64,000 nucleotides of DNA from Ferrimonas sediminicola (GCF_005116715.1 NZ_SWCI01000010.1:1-64000); one strand, 5' to 3'. Positions 17,645 to 28,087 are shown, numbered from the stretch's first letter. The notes: generated by a model not told the origin, from the letters alone. Numbers and translations are program-made.

Positions 17645-19638
17645 CGCGACGTGTGTGCTGGCTGCTGCTGATGCTGCTGGGATTGCCCCTGGGGGCCGCC
17701 GAACTCAGGGAGGTGCGGCTGCTGGACCTTCCGGGAAGCCGCCTCTCTCTCCAACTGGTGTTTGATCAACCTGGTCCCGAGCCTCAGCTGGTCCTGTCGG
17801 AGGAGGGGGCCACCCTGAGCCTGTGGTTCGCTCACGGGCGCACCGCCCTTCCCGCCGAACGGGTTCCGGTGTCGACACCGGAGGTCCGGTCACTCAGCGC
17901 CCGCAATGAGGGGGAGGGGGTGATGGTGACCCTGGAGCTGGCGCGCAGCGGGCCCTACCGAGGCCGGTGGCAGGACAACCTCTACCTGCTGACCTTCGCC
18001 GATCGATCCGGGGTCGCCGCCGCCCTGAAGCAGGAGACGGAGCATGCTCTGCCCGAGGTCCGGGTGGAGTCGATCCGGTTCCGGCCCCGCGGCCGGGGTG
18101 GCGAGCTGGTCCTCAGCCTGGACCGTCCGCCGGGCAATGCCAGAATAACCCAGCAGCCGGGGCGGCTGTCGCTGGTGCTGCCTCATACTCATCTGCCCCG
18201 GGAGGCGCAGCGGGTAATGGACCTGTCCGAGCTTGGGACCCTGGTGCGCAGCTTCGAGAGCTTCAGCGAGCCGCTGCAGACCCGGGTGGTGCTGCAGCTG
18301 GACGGGGAGCTGCGCAGCAGTCAGCAGCGCCGGGGCAACCAGTTGGTGCTGACCCTGACGCCCATGGTCGCCCATGGCGCGCAGCCGGGGTACCAGGGGA
18401 ACCGCATCTCGCTGAATTTCCAGGATGTGCCTGTGCGCAGCGTGCTGCAAATCCTGGCGGAGCACAAACAGCTGAACCTGGTCACCAGCGACTCGGTGGA
18501 CGGCAACCTGACCCTGAGGCTGGACGCGGTCCCCTGGGATCAGGCTCTGGCCCTGGTACTCAAGGTGCGCGGACTGGCCAGTCGCCGTGAGGGCAATGTC
18601 CTGCTGGTGGCCCCGAGGGAGGAGCTGGCGGCGCAGAAGCAGGCGGAGTTGCAGCTGCAGCGGGAGTCTCAGCAACTGGCGCCCCTGGTTTCACGACACT
18701 ACCAGATCAACTATGCCAAGGCCGATGACATCGCCACCCTGCTTCGTGGGGCGTCCGGCAGCAACCGGTTGCTCAGTGAGCGGGGATCGGCCACGGTGGA
18801 TGAGCGCACCAATATCCTGTTGCTGCAGGACAGCGCCCAGCGGCTGGCGGAGGTGGAGGCCTTGATCCGGGTGCTGGATGTGCCGGTCCGCCAGGTGGTG
18901 ATCGAGTCGAGGATGGTCAATGTTCGCGATAACGTGGACAGTGAGCTGGGGATTCGCTGGGGCCTCGCCTCCGGGCAGAGCGACGGCTCGGTGTCCGGCT
19001 CCATCGAGGGCAATGACAGCATCCGCCAGGGGGTGGTGCCCGACATCGGCGATCGCCTCAACATTAACCTGCCGGCGGTCAGCAGCAACGCCTCCAGCTT
19101 CGCCTTCCAAGTGGCCAACCTGGGGGACGAGTTCATCCTGGATCTGGAGCTGTCGGCGCTGGAGGCGGAGGATAAGGGGGAGATCATCGCCAGTCCCAGG
19201 TTGACCACTTCCAATCAGTACACCGCCTCCATCGAGCAGGGGGAGGAGATCCCCTACGAGGAGAGCACCTCCAGCGGCGCCACCTCCATCGCCTTTAAGA
19301 AGGCGGTGCTCAGCCTGACGGTGACGCCGAGGATCACGTCCGATGACAAGGTGGTGCTGGATCTGCTGGTGACCCAGGATACCCGGGGGCGGGAGAGCGC
19401 CAGCGGGGAGGTAGGGATCAACACCCAGCGCATCTCCACCCAGGTTCTGGCCAGAAACGGCGAAACCGTGGTGCTGGGGGGGATCTTCCAGCAGCAGGAA
19501 CTGAAGACGGTGAGCAAGGTGCCGCTGCTGGGTGACCTTCCCTACGCCGGCTGGCTGTTCCGCCATACCCGTAACACGGCCATCAAGTCAGAGCTGTTGA
19601 TCTTCGTCACGCCCAGGATAGTAGTGGAGAGCTTTTAG
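17641..19638 (+). CDS. pilQ: Type IV pilus secretin PilQ
   Basis: 665 aa. A Sec signal peptide ends near GAA at about residue 19. Two AMIN-like peptidoglycan-binding regions follow, then a secretin/TonB short N-terminal domain (ISLNFQDVPVRSVLQILAEH), an N1 domain, and the secretin pore domain ending 'SKVPLLGDLPYAGWLFR', the family signature. It forms the outer-membrane gate for the pilus. The start at 17641 overlaps the pilP stop; a longer frame inside pilP is a shadow. Confidence 0.96.
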   Translation: MTRRVCWLLLMLLGLPLGAAELREVRLLDLPGSRLSLQLVFDQPGPEPQLVLSEEGATLSLWFAHGRTALPAERVPVSTPEVRSLSARNEGEGVMVTLELARSGPYRGRWQDNLYLLTFADRSGVAAALKQETEHALPEVRVESIRFRPRGRGGELVLSLDRPPGNARITQQPGRLSLVLPHTHLPREAQRVMDLSELGTLVRSFESFSEPLQTRVVLQLDGELRSSQQRRGNQLVLTLTPMVAHGAQPGYQGNRISLNFQDVPVRSVLQILAEHKQLNLVTSDSVDGNLTLRLDAVPWDQALALVLKVRGLASRREGNVLLVAPREELAAQKQAELQLQRESQQLAPLVSRHYQINYAKADDIATLLRGASGSNRLLSERGSATVDERTNILLLQDSAQRLAEVEALIRVLDVPVRQVVIESRMVNVRDNVDSELGIRWGLASGQSDGSVSGSIEGNDSIRQGVVPDIGDRLNINLPAVSSNASSFAFQVANLGDEFILDLELSALEAEDKGEIIASPRLTTSNQYTASIEQGEEIPYEESTSSGATSIAFKKAVLSLTVTPRITSDDKVVLDLLVTQDTRGRESASGEVGINTQRISTQVLARNGETVVLGGIFQQQELKTVSKVPLLGDLPYAGWLFRHTRNTAIKSELLIFVTPRIVVESF

Positions 19639-19785
19639 CCTGCGCCGTCACCACTGGAGGCCCCTCTATTGCCTTCACCGGGCCTTCCTTGCGATAATCG
19701 TCCACCAAATTTATGTCACAGTGGTGTTTTTAAGCCATCTGCTGATGGTCGACTAATTGAAGAATTGAGTATTTAGACGTAGAAA

Positions 19786-20301
19786 ATGGCTGAGAAAAGA
19801 AACATTTTCCTTGTGGGCCCCATGGGCGCAGGCAAGAGTACTATTGGCCGTCATCTGGCCCAGATGCTGCACCTGGACTTCTATGATTCCGACCAGGAGA
19901 TCGAAGCCCGCAGTGGCGCCGACATCGCCTGGGTGTTTGACGTAGAGGGCGAAGAGGGGTTCCGTGTCCGCGAAGCCCGTGTCATCGAAGAACTGACCGA
20001 GAAGCAGGGCATCGTCCTGGCAACCGGCGGCGGCTCCGTCAACAGTAAGGATATCCGCAACCGTCTGTCTGCCCGTGGTATTGTGGTTTACTTGGAGACC
20101 ACCATCGACAAGCAGGTTGCCCGTACTCAGCGCGATAAACGCCGGCCCCTGCTGCAGGTGGACGATCCGCGTCAGGTGTTGGAAGACCTGGCGGAGCAGC
20201 GTAACCCTCTCTACCAGGAGATCGCCGACATCACCATCCGCACCGACGATCAGAGTGCCAAGGTGGTCGCCAGCCAGATTGTCGAGAAGCTGGGCTTCTA
20301 G
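19786..20301 (+). CDS. aroK: Shikimate kinase I
   Basis: 171 aa, P-loop kinase that phosphorylates shikimate at the 3-position in the chorismate pathway. Walker A is GPMGAGKST at residues 11-19. The shikimate-binding residues lie in FYDSDQEIE, and GFRVRE and ATGGGSV also match AroK closely. The start has only a weak purine stretch upstream, but [16 protein letters not shown] is the exact family N-terminus. It begins the aroK-aroB-damX-dam cluster, about 150 bp after pilQ. Confidence 0.98.
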   Translation: MAEKRNIFLVGPMGAGKSTIGRHLAQMLHLDFYDSDQEIEARSGADIAWVFDVEGEEGFRVREARVIEELTEKQGIVLATGGGSVNSKDIRNRLSARGIVVYLETTIDKQVARTQRDKRRPLLQVDDPRQVLEDLAEQRNPLYQEIADITIRTDDQSAKVVASQIVEKLGF

Positions 20302-20324
20302 GGCTTACCAACGTTGGGGGATGC

Positions 20325-21407
20325 ATGGAGCAGATTCAGGTTGAACTGGGGGCGCGCAGCTACCCCATCATGATCGCCGAGGGGGTGTTGGACCAACCCT
20401 CTCTGTTTCGGCCCTATGTGGATAACCGCCGCCTGCTGGTGGTCAGTAACGACACCGTGGCTCCCCTCTATCTCGATACCCTGACAGACACTCTCACCCA
20501 GGCGGGAGCCCGGGTGGAGAGTCTGGTGCTGCCCGACGGTGAGCAGCACAAGAACCTGGACAACCTCAACGCCATCTTCACCCGCCTGCTGGAGGCCAAC
20601 TTCGGCCGGGACACCCTGTTGGTGGCCCTGGGCGGGGGAGTGATCGGCGACATGGTCGGCTTTGCCGCCGCCTGTTATCAGCGTGGTGTGCCCTTCCTGC
20701 AGGTGCCCACTACCCTGCTGTCCCAGGTGGACTCCTCCGTGGGTGGTAAGACCGCCATCAACCATCCATTGGCCAAGAACATGATCGGCGCCTTTCACCA
20801 GCCCCAGGCGGTGTTCATCGACACCGCCTGCCTGACCACCCTGCCTGCCAGGGAGTTTGCCGCAGGCATGGCTGAGGTGATCAAGTACGGCATCATCTGG
20901 GACGCCTCCTTCTTCGACGAACTGGAGCGGCAGAGCGAGCGGCTGAAGAGGCTGGAGCCTGCTCTGCTGGCCCGCATCATCGCCCGCTGCTGTGAGATCA
21001 AGGCGGAGGTGGTGGCCGAGGATGAGACTGAGCGGGGGGTGCGCGCCCTGTTGAACCTGGGGCATACCTTTGGCCACGCCATCGAGGCGGATCAGGGCTA
21101 TGGGGTGTGGCTGCACGGTGAGGCGGTGGCCGCTGGCACCGTGATGGCCGCCAGGCTGGCCCATCGCCGCGGTCAACTGACTGCCACCGAGCTGGAGCGT
21201 ATCATCGCCATTCACCAGGCCTATGATCTGCCGGTTGCCCCTCCGGGGGAGATGACCCTGGAGCGCTTCCTGGCGCCGATGCAGAAAGACAAGAAGGTGG
21301 TGGCTGGTACCCTGAGATTTGTCCTGCCCCGCTACATCGGTCAGGCGGAACTGGTGGCGGACGTCTCACGGGGCGAACTCGCCGATCTCGTGTTCGCCGA
21401 TGAGTGA
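20325..21407 (+). CDS. aroB: 3-dehydroquinate synthase
   Basis: 360 aa. NAD- and metal-dependent conversion of DAHP to 3-dehydroquinate, the second step of chorismate synthesis. Motifs: [13 protein letters not shown] for NAD binding, [12 protein letters not shown], and the metal ligands in the GHTFGHAIE region near residue 246. It is 23 nt after aroK and overlaps damX by 8 nt. Confidence 0.98.
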   Translation: MEQIQVELGARSYPIMIAEGVLDQPSLFRPYVDNRRLLVVSNDTVAPLYLDTLTDTLTQAGARVESLVLPDGEQHKNLDNLNAIFTRLLEANFGRDTLLVALGGGVIGDMVGFAAACYQRGVPFLQVPTTLLSQVDSSVGGKTAINHPLAKNMIGAFHQPQAVFIDTACLTTLPAREFAAGMAEVIKYGIIWDASFFDELERQSERLKRLEPALLARIIARCCEIKAEVVAEDETERGVRALLNLGHTFGHAIEADQGYGVWLHGEAVAAGTVMAARLAHRRGQLTATELERIIAIHQAYDLPVAPPGEMTLERFLAPMQKDKKVVAGTLRFVLPRYIGQAELVADVSRGELADLVFADE

Positions 21408-22854
21408 CACCACCCCCTCCCTGCTTCCCAGCCAGCAGGTGTTGCTGGAACGACTGAAGTACCTGATTGAGTATGGTGAGCACGCCATCCTGCTTCATGG
21501 CCGGCCGGGGGTGGGCAAGAGCACCATGGCCCAGTCACTGCTGGGCTGTGCCGAGGGATTCAACCAGGGGCTGGTGGTGTGTCCTCCCCAGCCGGATCCT
21601 GCCCAGCTCAGGGTGGAGATTCTCCACCAGCTGTTTACCGATCCCCTGTTCGATCCCCATGAACCCCTGATCGACAGTTTCGAACGACTGCTTCAGGGAA
21701 GCGGGCAGCGTCTGTTGCTGGTGATCGACGATGCCCACAGCCTGCCGCAGGTGATCCTGGCCGAGTTGCTGGCGATGCTGCTGGAGCAGGGGCAGCGCAG
21801 TTGGCGAATGACCCTGGTGCTGGTCTCCCAGCCCAAGCTGGTGCAGCATCTGCTGGCGGAGTTGCCCGCGGAGTGCCAGCAACATCTGTTACCGGTAATC
21901 ATCGAGCCCCTCTCCCTGAGTGAGCAGAAACAGCTCTACCGGATGCTGACCGCAGACCGGCCTCTGTCCCGGTTTATCAACCAGCTGGGGATCGAGCCCC
22001 AGCTGCAGGGATCCGATGGCAGCGCTCAGGCGGTGGTGGAACTGGTCAGCGGTCAAGGGGAGGTCACCCCTGCCCAAGCCGGGCTGCTGCGTCACCGTAA
22101 CCTGATCCTGGTCCTGCTGGGGCTGGTGGCGTCGATGGCGCTGTGGGTCGCGATGGTTCCTCCGGGGCCCAAGACCGAATCCGGTGGCGGCGGCCGTTCT
22201 GACAGCGTCCGGCTGATGGAGGTAGCTCCCGGGTTGGCGGAGCCGGCCCGGTCCAGTTCGGCACCTGCGCTGGCGTCCGCTAAGGGTGAGGCGCTGGGGC
22301 TGGCCGGCGAGTGGCAGGCGATCAACACTCCCCAGGCCAAGCCCCAGACCGGGGAGGAGGACCCCCTGCTGCAGTCCGCCCGGGAGGGGCTGGTCGATCT
22401 TGAGCAGCAACTGGCTGCCAAACAGGCGGCTGCCAGGCCGGCTGTAGAACCGGCTTCTCCCGACCCGGCCCAGGCTGACGAGCCGGACCCTGAGACGCCC
22501 CAGGCCAAGGAGGCGCCGCAGCCCCGGTTGCCCCTGGCGCAACGGTCGCTGATGGAGCGGCCGGCGGACAGCTACACCCTGCAACTGGCGGTCTACTCCT
22601 ATCCCAAGCTGGCGGCTCGCTATCTGAAGCAGCTGCCGTTGCAACAGGGGCTGGCCCTCTACGTCAACAACCGTCAGCCCCGCCCCTGGTATGTGGTGGT
22701 CTACGGCGGTTTCGAGGATAAGGGAAAGGCCCAGGCGGCGGTCTCTGCCCTGCCCGAAGCGGTGCGCAGCACCAGTCCCTATGTCAAACCGATGCAAGAC
22801 GTGCACGAGGAGTTGGTCGAACAACTCGATTTAGCTGCGTTTTTGTCGGAGTGA
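21400..22854 (+). CDS. damX: DamX-like cell-division protein with AAA ATPase and SPOR domains
   Basis: 484 aa. The N-terminal AAA/ATPase part has Walker [10 protein letters not shown] at residues about 34-42 and a Walker B-like [11 protein letters not shown] single membrane segment lies at about 232-252, then a low-complexity Ala/Pro/Glu-rich periplasmic linker, and a C-terminal SPOR domain (about 391-470; [19 protein letters not shown]) that binds denuded septal glycan. E. coli DamX has the same genomic place and a SPOR end and acts at the division septum. The start at 21400 lies inside the end of aroB and is favoured by the P-loop domain boundary. Confidence 0.9.
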   Translation: MSDTTPSLLPSQQVLLERLKYLIEYGEHAILLHGRPGVGKSTMAQSLLGCAEGFNQGLVVCPPQPDPAQLRVEILHQLFTDPLFDPHEPLIDSFERLLQGSGQRLLLVIDDAHSLPQVILAELLAMLLEQGQRSWRMTLVLVSQPKLVQHLLAELPAECQQHLLPVIIEPLSLSEQKQLYRMLTADRPLSRFINQLGIEPQLQGSDGSAQAVVELVSGQGEVTPAQAGLLRHRNLILVLLGLVASMALWVAMVPPGPKTESGGGGRSDSVRLMEVAPGLAEPARSSSAPALASAKGEALGLAGEWQAINTPQAKPQTGEEDPLLQSAREGLVDLEQQLAAKQAAARPAVEPASPDPAQADEPDPETPQAKEAPQPRLPLAQRSLMERPADSYTLQLAVYSYPKLAARYLKQLPLQQGLALYVNNRQPRPWYVVVYGGFEDKGKAQAAVSALPEAVRSTSPYVKPMQDVHEELVEQLDLAAFLSE

Positions 22855-22893
22855 CGGTAGAATCCTATCTTTTCCACGGTGGTCCGCGAGCCA

Positions 22894-23718
22894 ATGACAA
22901 CGAAAACAAGGGCTTTTTTGAAATGGGCGGGGGGTAAGTTTGCCCTGGTCGAGGAGATCGCCCGCCGTCTGCCGGACGCCGACAGGTTGGTTGAGCCCTT
23001 CGTGGGGGCTGGCTCGGTGTTTCTCAACACCAATTACCCCTCCTATCTGCTGAGCGACATCAACCCGGACCTGATCAACCTGTATCAGACCCTGAAGCAC
23101 GATGCGGACCACTACATCGTCGAGTCCCGCAAGCTGTTTGTGGCCGAGCAGAACAACAAGGAAGCTTACTACCTGGCCAGGCAGAGGTTTAACGACACCA
23201 ACGATCAGTTTGAGCGAGCGATGCTGTTCCTCTACCTCAACCGTCATGGCTACAACGGCCTTTGCCGCTACAACAAGAAGGGGGGCTTCAACGTGCCGTT
23301 CGGCTCCTATAAGCGTCCCTACTTTCCCCAGAAGGAGATGGAGTTCTTCGCCGAGAAGGCCCAGCGGGCCACCTTCCTCTGTGCTGACTACCACACCACC
23401 TTCGCCCAGGTGCGCAGCGGTGATGCGGTCTACTGTGATCCGCCCTACCTGCCTTTGTCTGCCACCGCCAGTTTCACCAGCTATGCCAGCGGCGGGTTTA
23501 ACCTCGAGGCCCAGCACGCCCTGGCCGGCTGTGCCCGTGACGCGGCCGCCAAGGGGGTCAGTGTGCTGATCAGCAATCATGACACCGGTGAAGCCCGCGA
23601 GATCTATCAGGAGGCGGACCGGCAGGAGTTCCTGATGGTAAAGCGCACCATCAGTCCCAAGGGGAACGGTCGAAAGAAGGTCAATGAGATTTTTGCCGGC
23701 TACGGCCCAGCCCGTTAA
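22894..23718 (+). CDS. dam: DNA adenine methylase (GATC)
   Basis: 274 aa. N6-adenine methyltransferase for GATC, used in mismatch-repair strand choice and replication control. Motif I region FLKWAGGK and VEPFVGAGSVFLN bind AdoMet; motif IV is DPPY in YCDPPYLPLSATASF. LNRHGYNGLCRYN is diagnostic of Dam. The ATG at 22894 matches the family N-terminus; an in-frame GTG 15 nt upstream is possible. It follows damX by 39 nt. Confidence 0.96.
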   Translation: MTTKTRAFLKWAGGKFALVEEIARRLPDADRLVEPFVGAGSVFLNTNYPSYLLSDINPDLINLYQTLKHDADHYIVESRKLFVAEQNNKEAYYLARQRFNDTNDQFERAMLFLYLNRHGYNGLCRYNKKGGFNVPFGSYKRPYFPQKEMEFFAEKAQRATFLCADYHTTFAQVRSGDAVYCDPPYLPLSATASFTSYASGGFNLEAQHALAGCARDAAAKGVSVLISNHDTGEAREIYQEADRQEFLMVKRTISPKGNGRKKVNEIFAGYGPAR

Positions 23719-23728
23719 CTCGGCGGTG

Positions 23729-23908
23729 CTAGACCAGGACCCGGTTCACCAGGGCGATCAGTCCCAGAACAAACAGGGTGACCAGCACCACGCCGGTCAG
23801 GATAAAGGGCAGGGGAGAGGTTTGGCTGAAGTCGCGCTGGCGGTTGGCTTCACTCTGAACACCAAACAGGGCCGCCAGGACGCTGGCCACCACCTTCAGC
23901 GGGCTCAC
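23729..23908 (-). CDS. Small DUF2970 membrane protein
   Basis: 59 aa. Begins at a GTG that overlaps the stop of the upstream gene (GTGA). The N-terminal amphipathic part (LKVVASVLAALFGVQSEANR) and the RDFSQTSPLPFIL motif match the DUF2970 family of tiny proteins, followed by one hydrophobic helix (about residues 35-55). It should be a single-pass inner-membrane protein. No function is known for the family. It is translationally coupled to the gene at 23905-24159 and converges on dam. Confidence 0.75.
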   Translation of the reverse strand: MSPLKVVASVLAALFGVQSEANRQRDFSQTSPLPFILTGVVLVTLFVLGLIALVNRVLV

Positions 23909-24159
23909 TGCCGGTCCATGAAGGCGTTTTGCTTCTCCTGATCGTCATCGTGGGTGGCACGATAGAGCAGTTCGAGGAGATCGATGAAGTGGTATTGACT
24001 GGAGCCGCTGCTGCCGGCCAACCAGGTACGCCACTTGATGGAGGCGATCTCAGTGTGGTCACACTCCTGACCACACTGGTGGAGATTCCAGGCGACCGTG
24101 CCTGCAAGCGGCAGGGACAGGGCCAACGCTAACAGCCAAATTTTCCTTTTTTTCAGCAT
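23905..24159 (-). CDS. Small secreted or membrane-anchored protein of unknown function
   Basis: 84 aa. A basic N-terminus (MLKKRKIW) and hydrophobic core (LLALALSLPLAGTVAW) form a signal peptide or anchor. The mature part has a close cysteine pair in HQCGQECDH, which could form a disulfide or bind metal, and a hydrophobic 'YHFIDLLELLYRA' stretch. I do not recognise a family. It shares GTGA with the DUF2970 gene, which argues that the pair is real and co-expressed. Confidence 0.6.
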   Translation of the reverse strand: MLKKRKIWLLALALSLPLAGTVAWNLHQCGQECDHTEIASIKWRTWLAGSSGSSQYHFIDLLELLYRATHDDDQEKQNAFMDRQ

Positions 24160-24217
24160 GATGACGCATTCCTAGAACACACAAGTTTCCCGAGTATAAC
24201 AGTGCGATGAGAAATTG

Positions 24218-24244
24218 CACAGCCCCGCCAGCGGCGGGGCTGTG
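24218..24244 (-). terminator. Hairpin downstream of the TorF-like porin gene
   Basis: 'cacagccccgcc' pairs with 'ggcggggctgtg' in a long GC stem. On the minus strand it follows the porin stop codon. A T-run is not obvious, so it may act mainly as an mRNA 3' stabiliser. Confidence 0.65.
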
Positions 24245-24258
24245 ATCTTCATCAACCG

Positions 24259-24900
24259 TTAGAAGTAGACGGATACCCCCACCAGGTAGGTTTCATCTTC
24301 CTCTTCGTGATAGGCCACGCCGCCGTAGAGATCGACGTTGCCGTTGACGCTGTAGTTGAGGGTGGCCATCAGGTCGTAGGCACCGTCGCCCTTATCGGGC
24401 TCGGCGTAGCCGCCGTGCAGGCTCAGACTCAGGGGATCGGTCAGGGTGATGTCGTAGTTGGCCTCACCATACCAGGCTTCCAGGGTCTGGTCGTAGTGCA
24501 GGGCGGTACCGACGCCGTACAGGTCCAGGCCAACGTGCCACTCGGTGGTGTGGCCGCCCACATCGGCGTAGTAGTAGCGCACACCGCCAAGGTCGACGCT
24601 GACGTCATCGCTCAGGTTGAAGCTGTAACCTGCGTACCAGTCCACTTCGACCTCGGTGTCACCGCCGTCGTCGTAGCTGGAGGCCCAGATGCCGGCGTAG
24701 AGGCCGCTGTCGTGGGCATAGTCCACTCCGCCCTGGAGGGCCGGATCTTCATCGGACAGGGAGACGCCTCGGAAGATGTAGTTGCTCACCAGGCTGGCGT
24801 TAAAGCTGACCTCGTGACCACCTTCAAACTCAACGGCGGCAACGGAAGTGGAAGCCAGAACCAGTGCGGCAATGGCGGAAGTTTTGAACAGAGTTTTCAT
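24259..24900 (-). CDS. TorF-family putative porin (TIGR02001)
   Basis: 213 aa. A Sec signal peptide is cleaved after SVAA (about residue 22). The mature protein has alternating beta strands with 'NYIFRGVSLSDEDPALQGGVDY', a signature of the TIGR02001/Gcw_chp family, and ends with an aromatic residue (VSVYF), as outer-membrane barrels do. It should be a small outer-membrane barrel; the substrate is unknown. It stands alone, with its own hairpin. Confidence 0.85.
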   Translation of the reverse strand: MKTLFKTSAIAALVLASTSVAAVEFEGGHEVSFNASLVSNYIFRGVSLSDEDPALQGGVDYAHDSGLYAGIWASSYDDGGDTEVEVDWYAGYSFNLSDDVSVDLGGVRYYYADVGGHTTEWHVGLDLYGVGTALHYDQTLEAWYGEANYDITLTDPLSLSLHGGYAEPDKGDGAYDLMATLNYSVNGNVDLYGGVAYHEEEDETYLVGVSVYF

Positions 24901-25020
24901 GTGTCCAGACCCTTATTAAGTAACCGGCGGATTTTGCCATAAAAAACGAAAAAAGGAGTTGGACCTGGGGGTCTTTCTGACAGTAATTACTTTTTGATAA
25001 CAATGCAAGGGATTTGCCGC

Positions 25021-25049
25021 TTGGGTCGCGTCCCCATAGGGGCTAAAAT
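25021..25049 (+). promoter_or_regulatory. Candidate sigma-70 promoter of rpe-gph-trpS
   Basis: TTGGGT and TAAAAT are separated by 17 bp, about 40 bp upstream of the rpe start. The -10 is a good match; the -35 is moderate. Confidence 0.55.
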
Positions 25050-25088
25050 ATGCGCCAGTTATCTGACTATACCGAATAAGGAATGGCG

Positions 25089-25763
25089 ATGAGCAAGTTT
25101 CTGATTGCGCCCTCTATCCTCTCTGCCGATTTCGCCCGCCTGGGTGAAGAGGTGGAAAATGTCCTGGCCGCCGGCGCCGATGTCGTTCACTTCGACGTGA
25201 TGGACAACCACTATGTGCCCAACCTGACCATCGGCCCCATGGTGTGCCAGGCCCTGCGAGACTACGGCATCCAGGCTCCCATCGATGTGCACCTGATGGT
25301 GAAGCCGGTGGATCGCATCATCCCTGATTTTGCCAAGGCGGGGGCGTCCATCATCACCTTCCATCCCGAGGCGTCCGAACATGTGGACCGCACCCTGCAA
25401 CTGATCAAAGATCACGGATGTCAGGCGGGCCTGGTGTTTAACCCGGCCACGCCGCTGCACTACCTGGACTATGTGATGGACAAGGTGGACGTGATCCTGC
25501 TGATGAGCGTCAATCCCGGCTTCGGCGGTCAGTCCTTCATTCCCGCCACCCTGGACAAGATCCGCCAGGTGCGTCAGCGTATCGATGCCTGCGGCCGCGA
25601 CATCCGCCTGGAGATCGACGGTGGCGTTAAGGTGGACAACATCGCCGAGATCGCCGAGGCCGGCGCCGACATGTTCGTGGCCGGCTCCGCCATCTTCGCC
25701 AAGGAGGATTATCAGGAGGAGATCGACAAGATGCGCGCCGAACTGGCTAAGGTAGCCGGCTGA
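25089..25763 (+). CDS. rpe: Ribulose-phosphate 3-epimerase
   Basis: 224 aa TIM-barrel enzyme that interconverts ribulose 5-phosphate and xylulose 5-phosphate in the pentose phosphate pathway. Motifs: [16 protein letters not shown], the metal/catalytic [25 protein letters not shown] and EIDGGVK. Two ATGs are in frame at 25083 and 25089; AAGGA directly abuts the first and is 6 nt from the second, so 25089 is preferred. Its TGA overlaps the gph ATG by one base. Confidence 0.97.
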   Translation: MSKFLIAPSILSADFARLGEEVENVLAAGADVVHFDVMDNHYVPNLTIGPMVCQALRDYGIQAPIDVHLMVKPVDRIIPDFAKAGASIITFHPEASEHVDRTLQLIKDHGCQAGLVFNPATPLHYLDYVMDKVDVILLMSVNPGFGGQSFIPATLDKIRQVRQRIDACGRDIRLEIDGGVKVDNIAEIAEAGADMFVAGSAIFAKEDYQEEIDKMRAELAKVAG

Positions 25764-26467
25764 TGAACGCCCTCTCCGCCATTCGCGCCATCGCCTTCGA
25801 TCTGGACGGCACCCTGGTGGACAGTGTACCGGACCTGGCGGTGGCCTGCGACGGGGCCCTGAGGCAGTTGGGGCACCCAGGCTGCAGCGAAGCCCAGGTG
25901 CGCAACTGGGTGGGCAATGGTGCCCGGGTGCTGATGCGGCGGGCCCTGGCCTCGGTGGGCATCGACGCCGATGAGGCCCAGTCTGACCAGGCCCTGGCCG
26001 CCTTCCAGCACCACTATCGCCAACATTTGAGCGGTGGCAGTCGCCTTTACCCCGGTGTGTCTGATACCTTAGCCTGTCTGGCCCGGCGTGGTTACCGGAT
26101 GGCGCTGATCACCAACAAGCCGATGGAGTTTGTCCCCGATCTGCTGAAGGCCCTGGAGATCGACGGTTACTTCGACCTCTGCCTCGGTGGCGACTCCCTG
26201 GCGGAGAGGAAGCCCTCGCCCCTGCCCCTGAACCATGTGCTGGGCCTGTGGCAACTGGCCCCGGAGCAGATGCTGATGGTGGGGGACAGCCGCAACGACA
26301 TCCAGGCCGCCGCGGCGGCGGGCATCGCCAGCGTTGGCCTGAGCTACGGCTACAACTATGGTGAGGATATCCGCGACAGCGGCCCCACCCTGGCCCTGGA
26401 CCACTTTGAAACCCTGCTGGCACACCTGCCGGCACTGAACCAAGAAGAGAACACTGAACATGAGTAA
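25763..26467 (+). CDS. gph: Phosphoglycolate phosphatase
   Basis: 234 aa HAD-superfamily phosphatase that removes phosphoglycolate formed in DNA repair. HAD motif I is [10 protein letters not shown] (nucleophile Asp), motif II ITNKP, motif III Lys in the KPSP region, and motif IV GDSRNDI. The place between rpe and trpS is the same as in E. coli. It overlaps trpS by 8 nt. Confidence 0.95.
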   Translation: MNALSAIRAIAFDLDGTLVDSVPDLAVACDGALRQLGHPGCSEAQVRNWVGNGARVLMRRALASVGIDADEAQSDQALAAFQHHYRQHLSGGSRLYPGVSDTLACLARRGYRMALITNKPMEFVPDLLKALEIDGYFDLCLGGDSLAERKPSPLPLNHVLGLWQLAPEQMLMVGDSRNDIQAAAAAGIASVGLSYGYNYGEDIRDSGPTLALDHFETLLAHLPALNQEENTEHE

Positions 26468-27461
26468 ACCTGTAGTATTGAGCGGCGCCCAGCCCTCCGG
26501 CGAACTGACCATCGGCAACTACATGGGTGCCCTGCGCCAGTGGGTCAAGCTGCAGGAAACCCATGACTGTCTGTTCTGCATCGTCGATCAGCATGCCATC
26601 ACCGTGCGTCAGGAGCCCGAGGCCCTGCGCAAGGCCTGCCTGGATACCTTGGCCCTCTACCTGGCGGTGGGCATCGATCCCAAGAAGAGTACCGTCTTCG
26701 TCCAGTCCCAGGTACCCGAGCACGCCCAACTGGCCTGGGTGCTCAACTGCTACACCCAGATGGGCGAACTGAATCGGATGACCCAGTTCAAGGACAAGTC
26801 CCAGAAGCACTCCGGCAACATCAACGTCGGCCTGTTCAGCTACCCCACCCTGATGGCGGCGGACATCCTGCTCTACCAGGCCAACGAGATCCCCGTGGGC
26901 AATGACCAGAAACAGCACCTGGAGCTGACCCGGGACATCGCCACCCGCTTCAACAACGTCCACGGTGACATCTTCACTGTGCCTGAGCCTTTCATCCCGC
27001 CGGTGGGTGCCCGGGTGATGAGCCTGCAGGATCCCACCAAGAAGATGTCCAAGTCCGACGACAACAACGCCAACGTCATCGGCCTGCTGGAGGACCCCAA
27101 GAAGGTCACCAAGAAGATCAAGCGGGCGGTCACCGACTCCGACGAGCCGCCGATGGTGCGCTTCGATGTGGAGAACAAGCCCGGCGTCTCCAACCTGCTG
27201 AGCATCCTCTCCGGTGCCACCGGCAAGGGGTTCGACGAGTTGGAGAAGGAGTTCGAGGGCAAGATGTACGGCCACCTCAAGGGCGCCACCGCCGAGGCGG
27301 TGGTGGCGATGCTGGAGCCGCTGCAGGAGCGCTACCACGCCATCCGCAACGACCAGGCGTACCTGGAGACGGTGATGCGCGACGGTGCCGCCGAGGCGCG
27401 CCAGCGTGCCGCCGTGACCCTGAAGAAGGTGTATCAGGCCATCGGCTTCCCCGTGCTGTAA
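26460..27461 (+). CDS. trpS: Tryptophan--tRNA ligase
   Basis: 333 aa class I aminoacyl-tRNA synthetase. The HIGH-equivalent is TIGNYMG near residue 17 and the KMSKS loop is KKMSKSDDN near residue 195. Length and [13 protein letters not shown] match the E. coli enzyme. Last gene of rpe-gph-trpS, followed by a strong terminator. Confidence 0.98.
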   Translation: MSKPVVLSGAQPSGELTIGNYMGALRQWVKLQETHDCLFCIVDQHAITVRQEPEALRKACLDTLALYLAVGIDPKKSTVFVQSQVPEHAQLAWVLNCYTQMGELNRMTQFKDKSQKHSGNINVGLFSYPTLMAADILLYQANEIPVGNDQKQHLELTRDIATRFNNVHGDIFTVPEPFIPPVGARVMSLQDPTKKMSKSDDNNANVIGLLEDPKKVTKKIKRAVTDSDEPPMVRFDVENKPGVSNLLSILSGATGKGFDELEKEFEGKMYGHLKGATAEAVVAMLEPLQERYHAIRNDQAYLETVMRDGAAEARQRAAVTLKKVYQAIGFPVL

Positions 27462-27476
27462 CGGGCGGGGCGATAG

Positions 27477-27505
27477 AAAAGCCGGGCAGAAGCCCGGCTT
27501 TTTTG
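27477..27505 (+). terminator. Terminator after trpS
   Basis: 'aaaagccgggc' pairs with 'gcccggctttttt' around AGAA. The A-rich 5' side also allows use by dolP, which converges from the other strand. Confidence 0.9.
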
Positions 27506-27525
27506 TGCGTCACTTTTGGTGGAGC

Positions 27526-28086
27526 TCAGAGCATCTCGAACACCTTGACCACCTTGCGCACCCCGCTGGTGGTGCGGGCGATCTCCACCGCCTGGGCGGC
27601 CTCCGCCCGGGTCACCAGCCCCAGCAGGAACACCTCGGCGTTCTCGGTGATCACCTTGACCCGGGTGCTGTCAAACTTGTCGTCCGCCAGCATGCGGCTT
27701 TTCACCTTGGTGGTGATCCAGCTGTCGTTGCTAAGGGTGCTGAACCCCACCGGGTTGCCGATGCGGATCTGGTTGTGCACCATGCGCACCCCCTGAAGAG
27801 CCCTGGCCTTGGCCACCGCCCGGTCTCGTAGCATGGTGTTGGGGGCCTGGCCCACCAGCAGCACCGACTGGTTCATGCTGATGGCGGTGATGCGGGTCTG
27901 GTTCTTGATCCCCTCATCCTCATCCAGGGCGCGTCGCAGTTGCACCTCCAGGGTCTGGTCGTCGATCTGGCTGCCCACGGTGCGGCGATCGTTGACCATC
28001 ATGGCACCGCCGACGGTGCCCAGCATCACCGCACCGGCACAGCCGTTGAGGATCAGCACAATCAGAGCGGTAACGGCCCAGCGCAT
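27526..28086 (-). CDS. dolP: BON-domain lipoprotein DolP (YraP)
   Basis: 186 aa. The signal peptide has a lipobox (LNGC near residue 16). Two BON domains follow, roughly residues 45-110 and 120-185, which bind anionic phospholipid. E. coli DolP is an outer-membrane lipoprotein at the division site that supports envelope integrity and the BAM complex. The ATG at 28086 follows AGGAGG; a longer frame into diaA is a shadow. It is next to diaA and yraN, as in E. coli. Confidence 0.92.
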   Translation of the reverse strand: MRWAVTALIVLILNGCAGAVMLGTVGGAMMVNDRRTVGSQIDDQTLEVQLRRALDEDEGIKNQTRITAISMNQSVLLVGQAPNTMLRDRAVAKARALQGVRMVHNQIRIGNPVGFSTLSNDSWITTKVKSRMLADDKFDSTRVKVITENAEVFLLGLVTRAEAAQAVEIARTTSGVRKVVKVFEML

Positions 28087-28087
28087 A

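Noticed and set aside
22879-22893. GTG start for dam 15 nt upstream
   Set aside because: The added residues are not seen in Dam homologues and the GTG has no ribosome site; ATG 22894 is preferred, though neither site is strong.
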